NCBI GenBank assembly: GCA_964057225.1
Contig: OZ059900.1
Span: 2,986,501 to 3,050,500 of the forward strand
DNA length: 64,000 bases
Origin: Auanema rhodensis
Taxonomy: Eukaryota; Nematoda; Chromadorea; Rhabditida; Rhabditidae
Direction: 5' to 3'
Shown here: positions 35,901-49,100 of the stretch, one piece after another
Numbering within the stretch: position 1 is the stretch's first letter
Layout: every line of letters begins with the position of its first letter
Translations under genes and position numbers: made by a program
The notes under the pieces: generated by a model
The model's database searches: none
What the model was told of the DNA's origin: nothing
The model's input: the letters and a program-made list of their open reading frames with translations, nothing else

Positions 35901-38900
35901 ATATGATCAAAAGCATAGTTTTACTGTCTATGATAACAAAAGTCTTCAAATATACACTAATAATGTGTAAATCACTGAATTTCACTCAAATAGCATTACT
36001 ACACTAAGTATGGTCGTTTTTATGCCTTTAACACCATATACTCACCGATTTTTGGTACAAAATCTGTAATACTCGTAAATTTTGATCATATTCGTTAAGA
36101 TTTGAGAATCAAACATACAATACACAAAATCAGTCTATTTTTATGAGCTTGCACTGATATATATTTATTTTGATCAAAAAAGGTCGAAAATAGAAAAATT
36201 TTTTGAAATTTCCGAGTTTTGAGTCTAATTTGGCTAAATCGCTCATATACATGATCAGAAGCATAGTTTTATTGTCTATGACAACAAAAGTCATCAATTA
36301 AACGCTAGTGATGTTTAAATACTGATTTTCGCTCAAATAGCATTACTACACTAAGTATGGTCGTTTTTATGCCTTTAACACCATATACTCACCGATTTTT
36401 GGTACAAAATCTGTGATACTCGTAAATTTTGATCATATTCGGTGAGATTCGAGAATCAAACACACAATACACGAAATAAGTTTATTTTTACGAGTTTGCA
36501 CTGATATTTATTCATTTTGATCAAAAAAGGTCGAAAATAGAAAGAATTTTTGAATTTTCCGAGTTTTGAGTCCAATTGGGCTAAATCGCTCATATATATG
36601 ATCAAAAGCATAGTTTTACTGTCTATGATAACAAAAGTCTTCAAATCTACACTAATAATGTGTAAATCACTGAATTTCACTCAAATAGCATTACTACACT
36701 AAGTATGGTCGTTTTTATGCCTTTAACACCATATACTCACCGATTTTTGGTACAAAATCTGTGATACTCGTAAATTTTGATCATATTCGGTGAGATTCGA
36801 GAATCAAACACACAATACACGAAATAAGTTTATTTTTACGAGTTTGCACTGATATTTATTCATTTTGATCAAAAAAGGTCGAAAATAGAAAGAATTTTTG
36901 AAATTTCCGAGTTTTGAGTCTAATTTGGCTAAATCGCTCATATATATGATCAAAAGCATAGTTTTATTGTCTATGACAACAAAAGTCATCAATTAAACGC
37001 TAGTGATGTTTAAATACTGATTTTCGCTCAAATAGCATTACTACACTAAGTATGGTCGTTTTTATGCCTTTAACACCATATACTCACCGATTTTTGGTAC
37101 AAAATCTGTGATACTCGTAAATTTTGATCATATTCGGTGAGATTCGAGAATCAAACACACAATGCACGAAATAAGTTTATTTTGACGAGTTTGCACTGAT
37201 ATTTATTCATTTTGATCAAAAAAGGTCGAAAATAGAAAGAATTTTTGAATTTTCCGAGTTTTGAGTCCAATTGGGCTAAATCGCTCATATATATGATCAA
37301 AAGCATAGTTTTACTGTCTATGATAACAAAAGTCTTCAAATCTACACTAATAATGTGTAAATCACTGAATTTCACTCAAATAGCATTACTACACTAAGTA
37401 TGGTCGTTTTTATGCCTTTAACACCATATACTCACCGATTTTTGGTACAAAATCTGTGATACTCGTAAATTTTGATCATATTCGGTGAGATTCGAGAATC
37501 AAACACACAATGCACGAAATAAGTTTATTTTTACGAGTTTGCACTGATATTTATTCATTTTGATCAAAAAAGGTCGAAAATAGAAAGAATTTTTGAAATT
37601 TCCGAGTTTTGAGTCTAATTTGGCTAAATCGCTCATATATATGATCAAAAGCATAGTTTTATTGTCTATGACAACAAAAGTCATCAATTAAACGCTAGTG
37701 ATGTTTAAATACTGATTTTCGCTCAAATAGCATTACTACACTAAGTATGGTCGTTTTTATGCCTTTAACACCATATACTCACCGATTTTTGGTACAAAAT
37801 CTGTGATACTCGTAAATTTTGATCATATTCGGTGAGATTCGAGAATCAAACACACAATGCACGAAATAAGTTTATTTTGACGAGTTTGCACTGATATTTA
37901 TTCATTTTGATCAAAAAAGGTCGAAAATAGAAAGAATTTTTGAATTTTCCGAGTTTTGAGTCCAATTGGGCTAAATCGCTCATATATATGATCAAAAGCA
38001 TAGTTTTACTGTCTATGATAACAAAAGTCTTCAAATATACACTAATGATGTGTAAATCACTGAATTTCACTCAAATAGCTTTACTACACTAAGTATGGTC
38101 GTTTTTATGCCTTTAACACCATATACTCACCGATTTTTGGTACAAAATCTGTAATACTCGTAAATTTTGATCATATTCGTTAAGATTTGAGAATCAAACA
38201 TACAATACACAAAATCAGTCTATTTTTATGAGCTTGCACTGATATATATTCATTTTGATCAAAAAAGGTCGAAAATAGAAAGAATTTTTGAAATTTCCGA
38301 GTTTTGAGTCTAATTTGGCTAAATCGCTCATATATATGATCAAAAGCATAGTTTTACTGTCTATGATAACAAAAGTCTTCAAATATACACTAATAATGTG
38401 TAAATCACTGAATTTCACTCAAATAGCATTACTACACTAAGTATGGTCGTTTTTATGCCTTTAACACCATATACTCACCGATTTTTGGTACAAAATCTGT
38501 GATACTCGTAAATTTTGATCATATTCGGTGAGATTCGAGAATCAAACACACAATACACGAAATAAGTTTATTTTTACGAGTTTGCACTGATATTTATTCA
38601 TTTTGATCAAAAAAGGTCGAAAATAGAAAGAATTTTTGAAATTTCCGAGTTTTGAGTCTAATTTGGCTAAATCGCTCATATATATGATCAAAAGCATAGT
38701 TTTATTGTCTATGACAACAAAAGTCATCAATTAAACGCTAGTGATGTTTAAATACTGATTTTCGCTCAAATAGCATTACTACACTAAGTATGGTCGTTTT
38801 TATGCCTTTAACACCATATACTCACCGATTTTTGGTACAAAATCTGTGATACTCGTAAATTTTGATCATATTCGGTGAGATTCGAGAATCAAACACACAA

Positions 38901-39583
38901 TGCACGAAATAAGTTTATTTTGACGAGTTTGCACTGATATTTATTCATTTTGATCAAAAAAGGTCGAAAATAGAAAGAATTTTTGAATTTTCCGAGTTTT
39001 GAGTCCAATTGGGCTAAATCGCTCATATATATGATCAAAAGCATAGTTTTACTGTCTATGATAACAAAAGTCTTCAAATCTACACTAATAATGTGTAAAT
39101 CACTGAATTTCACTCAAATAGCATTACTACACTAAGTATGGTCGTTTTTATGCCTTTAACACCATATACTCACCGATTTTTGGTACAAAATCTGTGATAC
39201 TCGTAAATTTTGATCATATTCGGTGAGATTCGAGAATCAAACACACAATACACGAAATAAGTTTGTTTTTACGAGTTTGCACTGATATTTATTCATTTTG
39301 ATCAAAAAAGGTCGAAAATAGAAAGAATTTTTGAAATTTCCGAGTTTTGAGTCTAATTTGGCTAAATCGCTCATATATATGATCAAAAGCATAGTTTTAT
39401 TGTCTATGACAACAAAAGTCATCAATTAAACGCTAGTGATGTTTAAATACTGATTTTCGCTCAAATAGCATTACTACACTAAGTATGGTCGTTTTTATGC
39501 CTTTAACACCATATACTCACCGATTTTTGGTACAAAATCTGTGATACTCGTAAATTTTGATCATATTCGGTGAGATTCGAGAA
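32981..39583. repeat. Central mosaic, left part
   Basis: The monomer order from 32981 is D A C D A G C D A G A' D A D A B D A D, where A' (36456) has a C head with an A middle. The marker gtttgttttta occurs in the D copies at 32981 and 39237. The marker aatctacac occurs in A or A' at 36456, 37151 and 38889, and the marker gatcgaaagc in the A monomer at 34371. The G at 36109 has tagaaaaattttttg. The D at 37499 is an A/C-head chimera (tgcacg with tttttacg). Confidence 0.85.
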
Positions 39584-40136
39584 TCAAACACACAATGCAC
39601 GAAATAAGTTTATTTTGACGAGTTTGCACTGATATTTATTCATTTTGATCAAAAAAGGTCGAAAATAGAAAGAATTTTTGAATTTTCCGAGTTTTGAGTC
39701 CAATTGGGCTAAATCGCTCATATATATGATCAAAAGCATAGTTTTACTGTCTATGATAACAAAAGTCTTCAAATCTACACTAATAATGTGTAAATCACTG
39801 AATTTCACTCAAATAGCATTACTACACTAAGTATGGTCGTTTTTATGCCTTTAACACCATATACTCACCGATTTTTGGTGTTTTTGAAATTTCCGAGTTT
39901 TGAGTCTAATTTGGCTAAATCGCTCATATACATGATCAGAAGCATAGTTTTATTGTCTATGACAACAAAAGTCATCAATTAAACGCTAGTGATGTTTAAA
40001 TACTGATTTTCGCTCAAATAGCATTACTACACTAAGTATGGTCGTTTTTATGCCTTTAACACCATATACTCACCGATTTTTGGTACAAAATCTGTGATAC
40101 TCGTAAATTTTGATCATATTCGGTGAGATTCGAGAA
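39584..40136. repeat. Fused 553 bp unit with internal deletion
   Basis: A class A monomer (aatctacac type) runs normally from 39584 to 39879, then jumps at 39880 into the middle of a class G monomer (gaaatttccgag, tacatgatcagaag, D-like tail, one-base deletion). Two full monomers would be 695 bp, so about 142 bases are missing. The joint is atttttggt, a single G, then tttttgaaat. It has little homology apart from the short T runs on both sides. This is the only place in the window where the repeat is cut other than at a whole-monomer register or by one base. Confidence 0.92.
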
Positions 40137-43100
40137 TCAAACACACAATACACGAAATAAGTTTATTTTTACGAGTTTGCACTGATATTTATTCATTTTG
40201 ATCAAAAAAGGTCGAAAATAGAAAGAATTTTTGAATTTTCCGAGTTTTGAGTCCAATTGGGCTAAATCGCTCATATATATGATCAAAAGCATAGTTTTAC
40301 TGTCTATGATAACAAAAGTCTTCAAATCTACACTAATAATGTGTAAATCACTGAATTTCACTCAAATAGCATTACTACACTAAGTATGGTCGTTTTTATG
40401 CCTTTAACACCATATACTCACCGATTTTTGGTACAAAATCTGTGATACTCGTAAATTTTGATCATATTCGGTGAGATTCGAGAATCAAACACACAATACA
40501 CGAAATAAGTTTATTTTTACGAGTTTGCACTGATATTTATTCATTTTGATCAAAAAAGGTCGAAAATAGAAAGAATTTTTGAAATTTCCGAGTTTTGAGT
40601 CTAATTTGGCTAAATCGCTCATATATATGATCAAAAGCATAGTTTTATTGTCTATGACAACAAAAGTCATCAATTAAACGCTAGTGATGTTTAAATACTG
40701 ATTTTCGCTCAAATAGCATTACTACACTAAGTATGGTCGTTTTTATGCCTTTAACACCATATACTCACCGATTTTTGGTACAAAATCTGTGATACTCGTA
40801 AATTTTGATCATATTCGGTGAGATTCGAGAATCAAACACACAATACACGAAATAAGTTTATTTTTACGAGTTTGCACTGATATTTATTCATTTTGATCAA
40901 AAAAGGTCGAAAATAGAAAGAATTTTTGAAATTTCCGAGTTTTGAGTCTAATTTGGCTAAATCGCTCATATATATGATCAAAAGCATAGTTTTATTGTCT
41001 ATGACAACAAAAGTCATCAATTAAACGCTAGTGATGTTTAAATACTGATTTTCGCTCAAATAGCATTACTACACTAAGTATGGTCGTTTTTATGCCTTTA
41101 ACACCATATACTCACCGATTTTTGGTACAAAATCTGTGATACTCGTAAATTTTGATCATATTCGGTGAGATTCGAGAATCAAACACACAATGCACGAAAT
41201 AAGTTTATTTTGACGAGTTTGCACTGATATTTATTCATTTTGATCAAAAAAGGTCGAAAATAGAAAGAATTTTTGAATTTTCCGAGTTTTGAGTCCAATT
41301 GGGCTAAATCGCTCATATATATGATCAAAAGCATAGTTTTACTGTCTATGATAACAAAAGTCTTCAAATCTACACTAATAATGTGTAAATCACTGAATTT
41401 CACTCAAATAGCATTACTACACTAAGTATGGTCGTTTTTATGCCTTTAACACCATATACTCACCGATTTTTGGTACAAAATCTGTGATACTCGTAAATTT
41501 TGATCATATTCGGTGAGATTCGAGAATCAAACACACAATACACGAAATAAGTTTGTTTTTACGAGTTTGCACTGATATTTATTCATTTTGATCAAAAAAG
41601 GTCGAAAATAGAAAGAATTTTTGAAATTTCCGAGTTTTGAGTCTAATTTGGCTAAATCGCTCATATATATGATCAAAAGCATAGTTTTATTGTCTATGAC
41701 AACAAAAGTCATCAATTAAACGCTAGTGATGTTTAAATACTGATTTTCGCTCAAATAGCATTACTACACTAAGTATGGTCGTTTTTATGCCTTTAACACC
41801 ATATACTCACCGATTTTTGGTACAAAATCTGTAATACTCGTAAATTTTGATCATATTCGTTAAGATTTGAGAATCAAACATACAATACACAAAATCAGTC
41901 TATTTTTATGAGCTTGCACTGATATATATTCATTTTGATCAAAAAAGGTCGAAAATAGAAAGAATTTTTGAAATTTCCGAGTTTTGAGTCTAATTTGGCT
42001 AAATCGCTCATATATATGATCAAAAGCATAGTTTTACTGTCTATGATAACAAAAGTCTTCAAATATACACTAATAATGTGTAAATCACTGAATTTCACTC
42101 AAATAGCATTACTACACTAAGTATGGTCGTTTTTATGCCTTTAACACCATATACTCACCGATTTTTGGTACAAAATCTGTGATACTCGTAAATTTTGATC
42201 ATATTCGGTGAGATTCGAGAATCAAACACACAATACACGAAATAAGTTTATTTTTACGAGTTTGCACTGATATTTATTCATTTTGATCAAAAAAGGTCGA
42301 AAATAGAAAGAATTTTTGAAATTTCCGAGTTTTGAGTCTAATTTGGCTAAATCGCTCATATATATGATCAAAAGCATAGTTTTATTGTCTATGACAACAA
42401 AAGTCATCAATTAAACGCTAGTGATGTTTAAATACTGATTTTCGCTCAAATAGCATTACTACACTAAGAATGGTCGTTTTTATGCCTTTAACACCATATA
42501 CTCACCGATTTTTGGTACAAAATCTGTGATACTCGTAAATTTTGATCATATTCGGTGAGATTCGAGAATCAAACACACAATGCACGAAATAAGTTTATTT
42601 TGACGAGTTTGCACTGATATTTATTCATTTTGATCAAAAAAGGTCGAAAATAGAAAGAATTTTTGAATTTTCCGAGTTTTGAGTCCAATTGGGCTAAATC
42701 GCTCATATATATGATCAAAAGCATAGTTTTACTGTCTATGATAACGAAAGTCTTCAAATCTACACTAATAATGTGTAAATCACTGAATTTCACTCAAATA
42801 GCATTACTACACTAAGTATGGTCGTTTTTATGCCTTTAACACCATATACTCACCGATTTTTGGTACAAAATCTGTGATACTCGTAAATTTTGATCATATT
42901 CGGTGAGATTCGAGAATCAAACACACAATACACGAAATAAGTTTGTTTTTACGAGTTTGCACTGATATTTATTCATTTTGATCAAAAAAGGTCGAAAATA
43001 GAAAGAATTTTTGAAATTTCCGAGTTTTGAGTCTAATTTGGCTAAATCGCTCATATATATGATCAAAAGCATAGTTTTATTGTCTATGACAACAAAAGTC

Positions 43101-46100
43101 ATCAATTAAACGCTAGTGATGTTTAAATACTGATTTTCGCTCAAATAGCATTACTACACTAAGTATGGTCGTTTTTATGCCTTTAACACCATATACTCAC
43201 CGATTTTTGGTACAAAATCTGTGATACTCGTAAATTTTGATCATATTCGGTGAGATTCGAGAATCAAACACACAATGCACGAAATAAGTTTATTTTGACG
43301 AGTTTGCACTGATATTTATTCATTTTGATCAAAAAAGGTCGAAAATAGAAAGAATTTTTGAATTTTCCGAGTTTTGAGTCCAATTGGGCTAAATCGCTCA
43401 TATATATGATCAAAAGCATAGTTTTACTGTCTATGATAACAAAAGTCTTCAAATCTACACTAATAATGTGTAAATCACTGAATTTCACTCAAATAGCATT
43501 ACTACACTAAGTATGGTCGTTTTTATGCCTTTAACACCATATACTCACCGATTTTTGGTACAAAATCTGTGATACTCGTAAATTTTGATCATATTCGGTG
43601 AGATTCGAGAATCAAACACACAATACACGAAATAAGTTTATTTTTACGAGTTTGCACTGATATTTATTCATTTTGATCAAAAAAGGTCGAAAATAGAAAG
43701 AATTTTTGAAATTTCCGAGTTTTGAGTCTAATTTGGCTAAATCGCTCATATATATGATCAAAAGCATAGTTTTATTGTCTATGACAACAAAAGTCATCAA
43801 TTAAACGCTAGTGATGTTTAAATACTGATTTTCGCTCAAATAGCATTACTACACTAAGTATGGTCGTTTTTATGCCTTTAACACCATATACTCACCGATT
43901 TTTGGTACAAAATCTGTGATACTCGTAAATTTTGATCATATTCGGTGAGATTCGAGAATCAAACACACAATGCACGAAATAAGTTTATTTTGACGAGTTT
44001 GCACTGATATTTATTCATTTTGATCAAAAAAGGTCGAAAATAGAAAGAATTTTTGAATTTTCCGAGTTTTGAGTCCAATTGGGCTAAATCGCTCATATAT
44101 ATGATCAAAAGCATAGTTTTACTGTCTATGATAACAAAAGTCTTCAAATATACACTAATGATGTGTAAATCACTGAATTTCACTCAAATAGCATTACTAC
44201 ACTAAGTATGGTCGTTTTTATGCCTTTAACACCATATACTCACCGATTTTTGGTACAAAATCTGTGATACTCGTAAATTTTGATCATATTCGGTGAGATT
44301 CGAGAATCAAACACACAATACACGAAATAAGTTTATTTTTACGAGTTTGCACTGATATTTATTCATTTTGATCAAAAAAGGTCGAAAATAGAAAGAATTT
44401 TTGAAATTTCCGAGTTTTGAGTCTAATTTGGCTAAATCGCTCATATATATGATCAAAAGCATAGTTTTACTGTCTATGATAACAAAAGTCTTCAAATATA
44501 CACTAATAATGTGTAAATCACTGAATTTCACTCAAATAGCATTACTACACTAAGTATGGTCGTTTTTATGCCTTTAACACCATATACTCACCGATTTTTG
44601 GTACAAAATCTGTGATACTCGTAAATTTTGATCATATTCGGTGAGATTCGAGAATCAAACACACAATACACGAAATAAGTTTATTTTTACGAGTTTGCAC
44701 TGATATTTATTCATTTTGATCAAAAAAGGTCGAAAATAGAAAGAATTTTTGAAATTTCCGAGTTTTGAGTCTAATTTGGCTAAATCGCTCATATATATGA
44801 TCAAAAGCATAGTTTTATTGTCTATGACAACAAAAGTCATCAATTAAACGCTAGTGATGTTTAAATACTGATTTTCGCTCAAATAGCATTACTACACTAA
44901 GTATGGTCGTTTTTATGCCTTTAACACCATATACTCACCGATTTTTGGTACAAAATCTGTGATACTCGTAAATTTTGATCATATTCGGTGAGATTCGAGA
45001 ATCAAACACACAATGCACGAAATAAGTTTATTTTGACGAGTTTGCACTGATATTTATTCATTTTGATCAAAAAAGGTCGAAAATAGAAAGAATTTTTGAA
45101 TTTTCCGAGTTTTGAGTCTAATTTGGCTAAATCGCTCATATATATGATCGAAAGCATAGTTTTACTGTCTATGATAACAAAAGTCTTCAAATATACACTA
45201 ATAATGTGTAAATCACTGAATTTCACTCAAATAGCATTACTACACTAAGTATGGTCGTTTTTATGCCTTTAACACCATATACTCACCGATTTTTGGTACA
45301 AAATCTGTAATACTCGTAAATTTTGATCATATTCGTTAAGATTTGAGAATCAAACATACAATACACAAAATCAGTCTATTTTTATGAGCTTGCACTGATA
45401 TATATTTATTTTGATCAAAAAAGGTCGAAAATAGAAAAATTTTTTGAAATTTCCGAGTTTTGAGTCTAATTTGGCTAAATCGCTCATATACATGATCAGA
45501 AGCATAGTTTTATTGTCTATGACAACAAAAGTCATCAATTAAACGCTAGTGATGTTTAAATACTGATTTTCGCTCAAATAGCATTACTACACTAAGTATG
45601 GTCGTTTTTATGCCTTTAACACCATATACTCACCGATTTTTGGTACAAAATCTGTGATACTCGTAAATTTTGATCATATTCGGTGAGATTCGAGAATCAA
45701 ACACACAATACACGAAATAAGTTTATTTTTACGAGTTTGCACTGATATTTATTCATTTTGATCAAAAAAGGTCGAAAATAGAAAGAATTTTTGAATTTTC
45801 CGAGTTTTGAGTCCAATTGGGCTAAATCGCTCATATATATGATCAAAAGCATAGTTTTACTGTCTATGATAACAAAAGTCTTCAAATATACACTAATGAT
45901 GTGTAAATCACTGAATTTCACTCAAATAGCTTTACTACACTAAGTATGGTCGTTTTTATGCCTTTAACACCATATACTCACCGATTTTTGGTACAAAATC
46001 TGTAATACTCGTAAATTTTGATCATATTCGTTAAGATTTGAGAATCAAACATACAATACACAAAATCAGTCTATTTTTATGAGCTTGCACTGATATATAT

Positions 46101-49100
46101 TCATTTTGATCAAAAAAGGTCGAAAATAGAAAGAATTTTTGAAATTTCCGAGTTTTGAGTCTAATTTGGCTAAATCGCTCATATATATGATCAAAAGCAT
46201 AGTTTTACTGTCTATGATAACAAAAGTCTTCAAATATACACTAATAATGTGTAAATCACTGAATTTCACTCAAATAGCATTACTACACTAAGTATGGTCG
46301 TTTTTATGCCTTTAACACCATATACTCACCGATTTTTGGTACAAAATCTGTGATACTCGTAAATTTTGATCATATTCGGTGAGATTCGAGAATCAAACAC
46401 ACAATACACGAAATAAGTTTATTTTTACGAGTTTGCACTGATATTTATTCATTTTGATCAAAAAAGGTCGAAAATAGAAAGAATTTTTGAAATTTCCGAG
46501 TTTTGAGTCTAATTTGGCTAAATCGCTCATATATATGATCAAAAGCATAGTTTTATTGTCTATGACAACAAAAGTCATCAATTAAACGCTAGTGATGTTT
46601 AAATACTGATTTTCGCTCAAATAGCATTACTACACTAAGTATGGTCGTTTTTATGCCTTTAACACCATATACTCACCGATTTTTGGTACAAAATCTGTGA
46701 TACTCGTAAATTTTGATCATATTCGGTGAGATTCGAGAATCAAACACACAATACACGAAATAAGTTTGTTTTTACGAGTTTGCACTGATATTTATTCATT
46801 TTGATCAAAAAAGGTCGAAAATAGAAAGAATTTTTGAAATTTCCGAGTTTTGAGTCTAATTTGGCTAAATCGCTCATATATATGATCAAAAGCATAGTTT
46901 TATTGTCTATGACAACAAAAGTCATCAATTAAACGCTAGTGATGTTTAAATACTGATTTTCGCTCAAATAGCATTACTACACTAAGTATGGTCGTTTTTA
47001 TGCCTTTAACACCATATACTCACCGATTTTTGGTACAAAATCTGTGATACTCGTAAATTTTGATCATATTCGGTGAGATTCGAGAATCAAACACACAATG
47101 CACGAAATAAGTTTATTTTGACGAGTTTGCACTGATATTTATTCATTTTGATCAAAAAAGGTCGAAAATAGAAAGAATTTTTGAATTTTCCGAGTTTTGA
47201 GTCCAATTGGGCTAAATCGCTCATATATATGATCAAAAGCATAGTTTTACTGTCTATGATAACAAAAGTCTTCAAATCTACACTAATAATGTGTAAATCA
47301 CTGAATTTCACTCAAATAGCATTACTACACTAAGTATGGTCGTTTTTATGCCTTTAACACCATATACTCACCGATTTTTGGTACAAAATCTGTGATACTC
47401 GTAAATTTTGATCATATTCGGTGAGATTCGAGAATCAAACACACAATACACGAAATAAGTTTATTTTTACGAGTTTGCACTGATATTTATTCATTTTGAT
47501 CAAAAAAGGTCGAAAATAGAAAGAATTTTTGAAATTTCCGAGTTTTGAGTCTAATTTGGCTAAATCGCTCATATATATGATCAAAAGCATAGTTTTATTG
47601 TCTATGACAACAAAAGTCATCAATTAAACGCTAGTGATGTTTAAATACTGATTTTCGCTCAAATAGCATTACTACACTAAGTATGGTCGTTTTTATGCCT
47701 TTAACACCATATACTCACCGATTTTTGGTACAAAATCTGTGATACTCGTAAATTTTGATCATATTCGGTGAGATTCGAGAATCAAACACACAATGCACGA
47801 AATAAGTTTATTTTGACGAGTTTGCACTGATATTTATTCATTTTGATCAAAAAAGGTCGAAAATAGAAAGAATTTTTGAATTTTCCGAGTTTTGAGTCCA
47901 ATTGGGCTAAATCGCTCATATATATGATCAAAAGCATAGTTTTACTGTCTATGATAACAAAAGTCTTCAAATATACACTAATGATGTGTAAATCACTGAA
48001 TTTCACTCAAATAGCATTACTACACTAAGTATGGTCGTTTTTATGCCTTTAACACCATATACTCACCGATTTTTGGTACAAAATCTGTGATACTCGTAAA
48101 TTTTGATCATATTCGGTGAGATTCGAGAATCAAACACACAATACACGAAATAAGTTTATTTTTACGAGTTTGCACTGATATTTATTCATTTTGATCAAAA
48201 AAGGTCGAAAATAGAAAGAATTTTTGAAATTTCCGAGTTTTGAGTCTAATTTGGCTAAATCGCTCATATATATGATCAAAAGCATAGTTTTACTGTCTAT
48301 GATAACAAAAGTCTTCAAATATACACTAATAATGTGTAAATCACTGAATTTCACTCAAATAGCATTACTACACTAAGTATGGTCGTTTTTATGCCTTTAA
48401 CACCATATACTCACCGATTTTTGGTACAAAATCTGTGATACTCGTAAATTTTGATCATATTCGGTGAGATTCGAGAATCAAACACACAATACACGAAATA
48501 AGTTTATTTTTACGAGTTTGCACTGATATTTATTCATTTTGATCAAAAAAGGTCGAAAATAGAAAGAATTTTTGAAATTTCCGAGTTTTGAGTCTAATTT
48601 GGCTAAATCGCTCATATATATGATCAAAAGCATAGTTTTATTGTCTATGACAACAAAAGTCATCAATTAAACGCTAGTGATGTTTAAATACTGATTTTCG
48701 CTCAAATAGCATTACTACACTAAGTATGGTCGTTTTTATGCCTTTAACACCATATACTCACCGATTTTTGGTACAAAATCTGTGATACTCGTAAATTTTG
48801 ATCATATTCGGTGAGATTCGAGAATCAAACACACAATGCACGAAATAAGTTTATTTTGACGAGTTTGCACTGATATTTATTCATTTTGATCAAAAAAGGT
48901 CGAAAATAGAAAGAATTTTTGAATTTTCCGAGTTTTGAGTCTAATTTGGCTAAATCGCTCATATATATGATCGAAAGCATAGTTTTACTGTCTATGATAA
49001 CAAAAGTCTTCAAATATACACTAATAATGTGTAAATCACTGAATTTCACTCAAATAGCATTACTACACTAAGTATGGTCGTTTTTATGCCTTTAACACCA

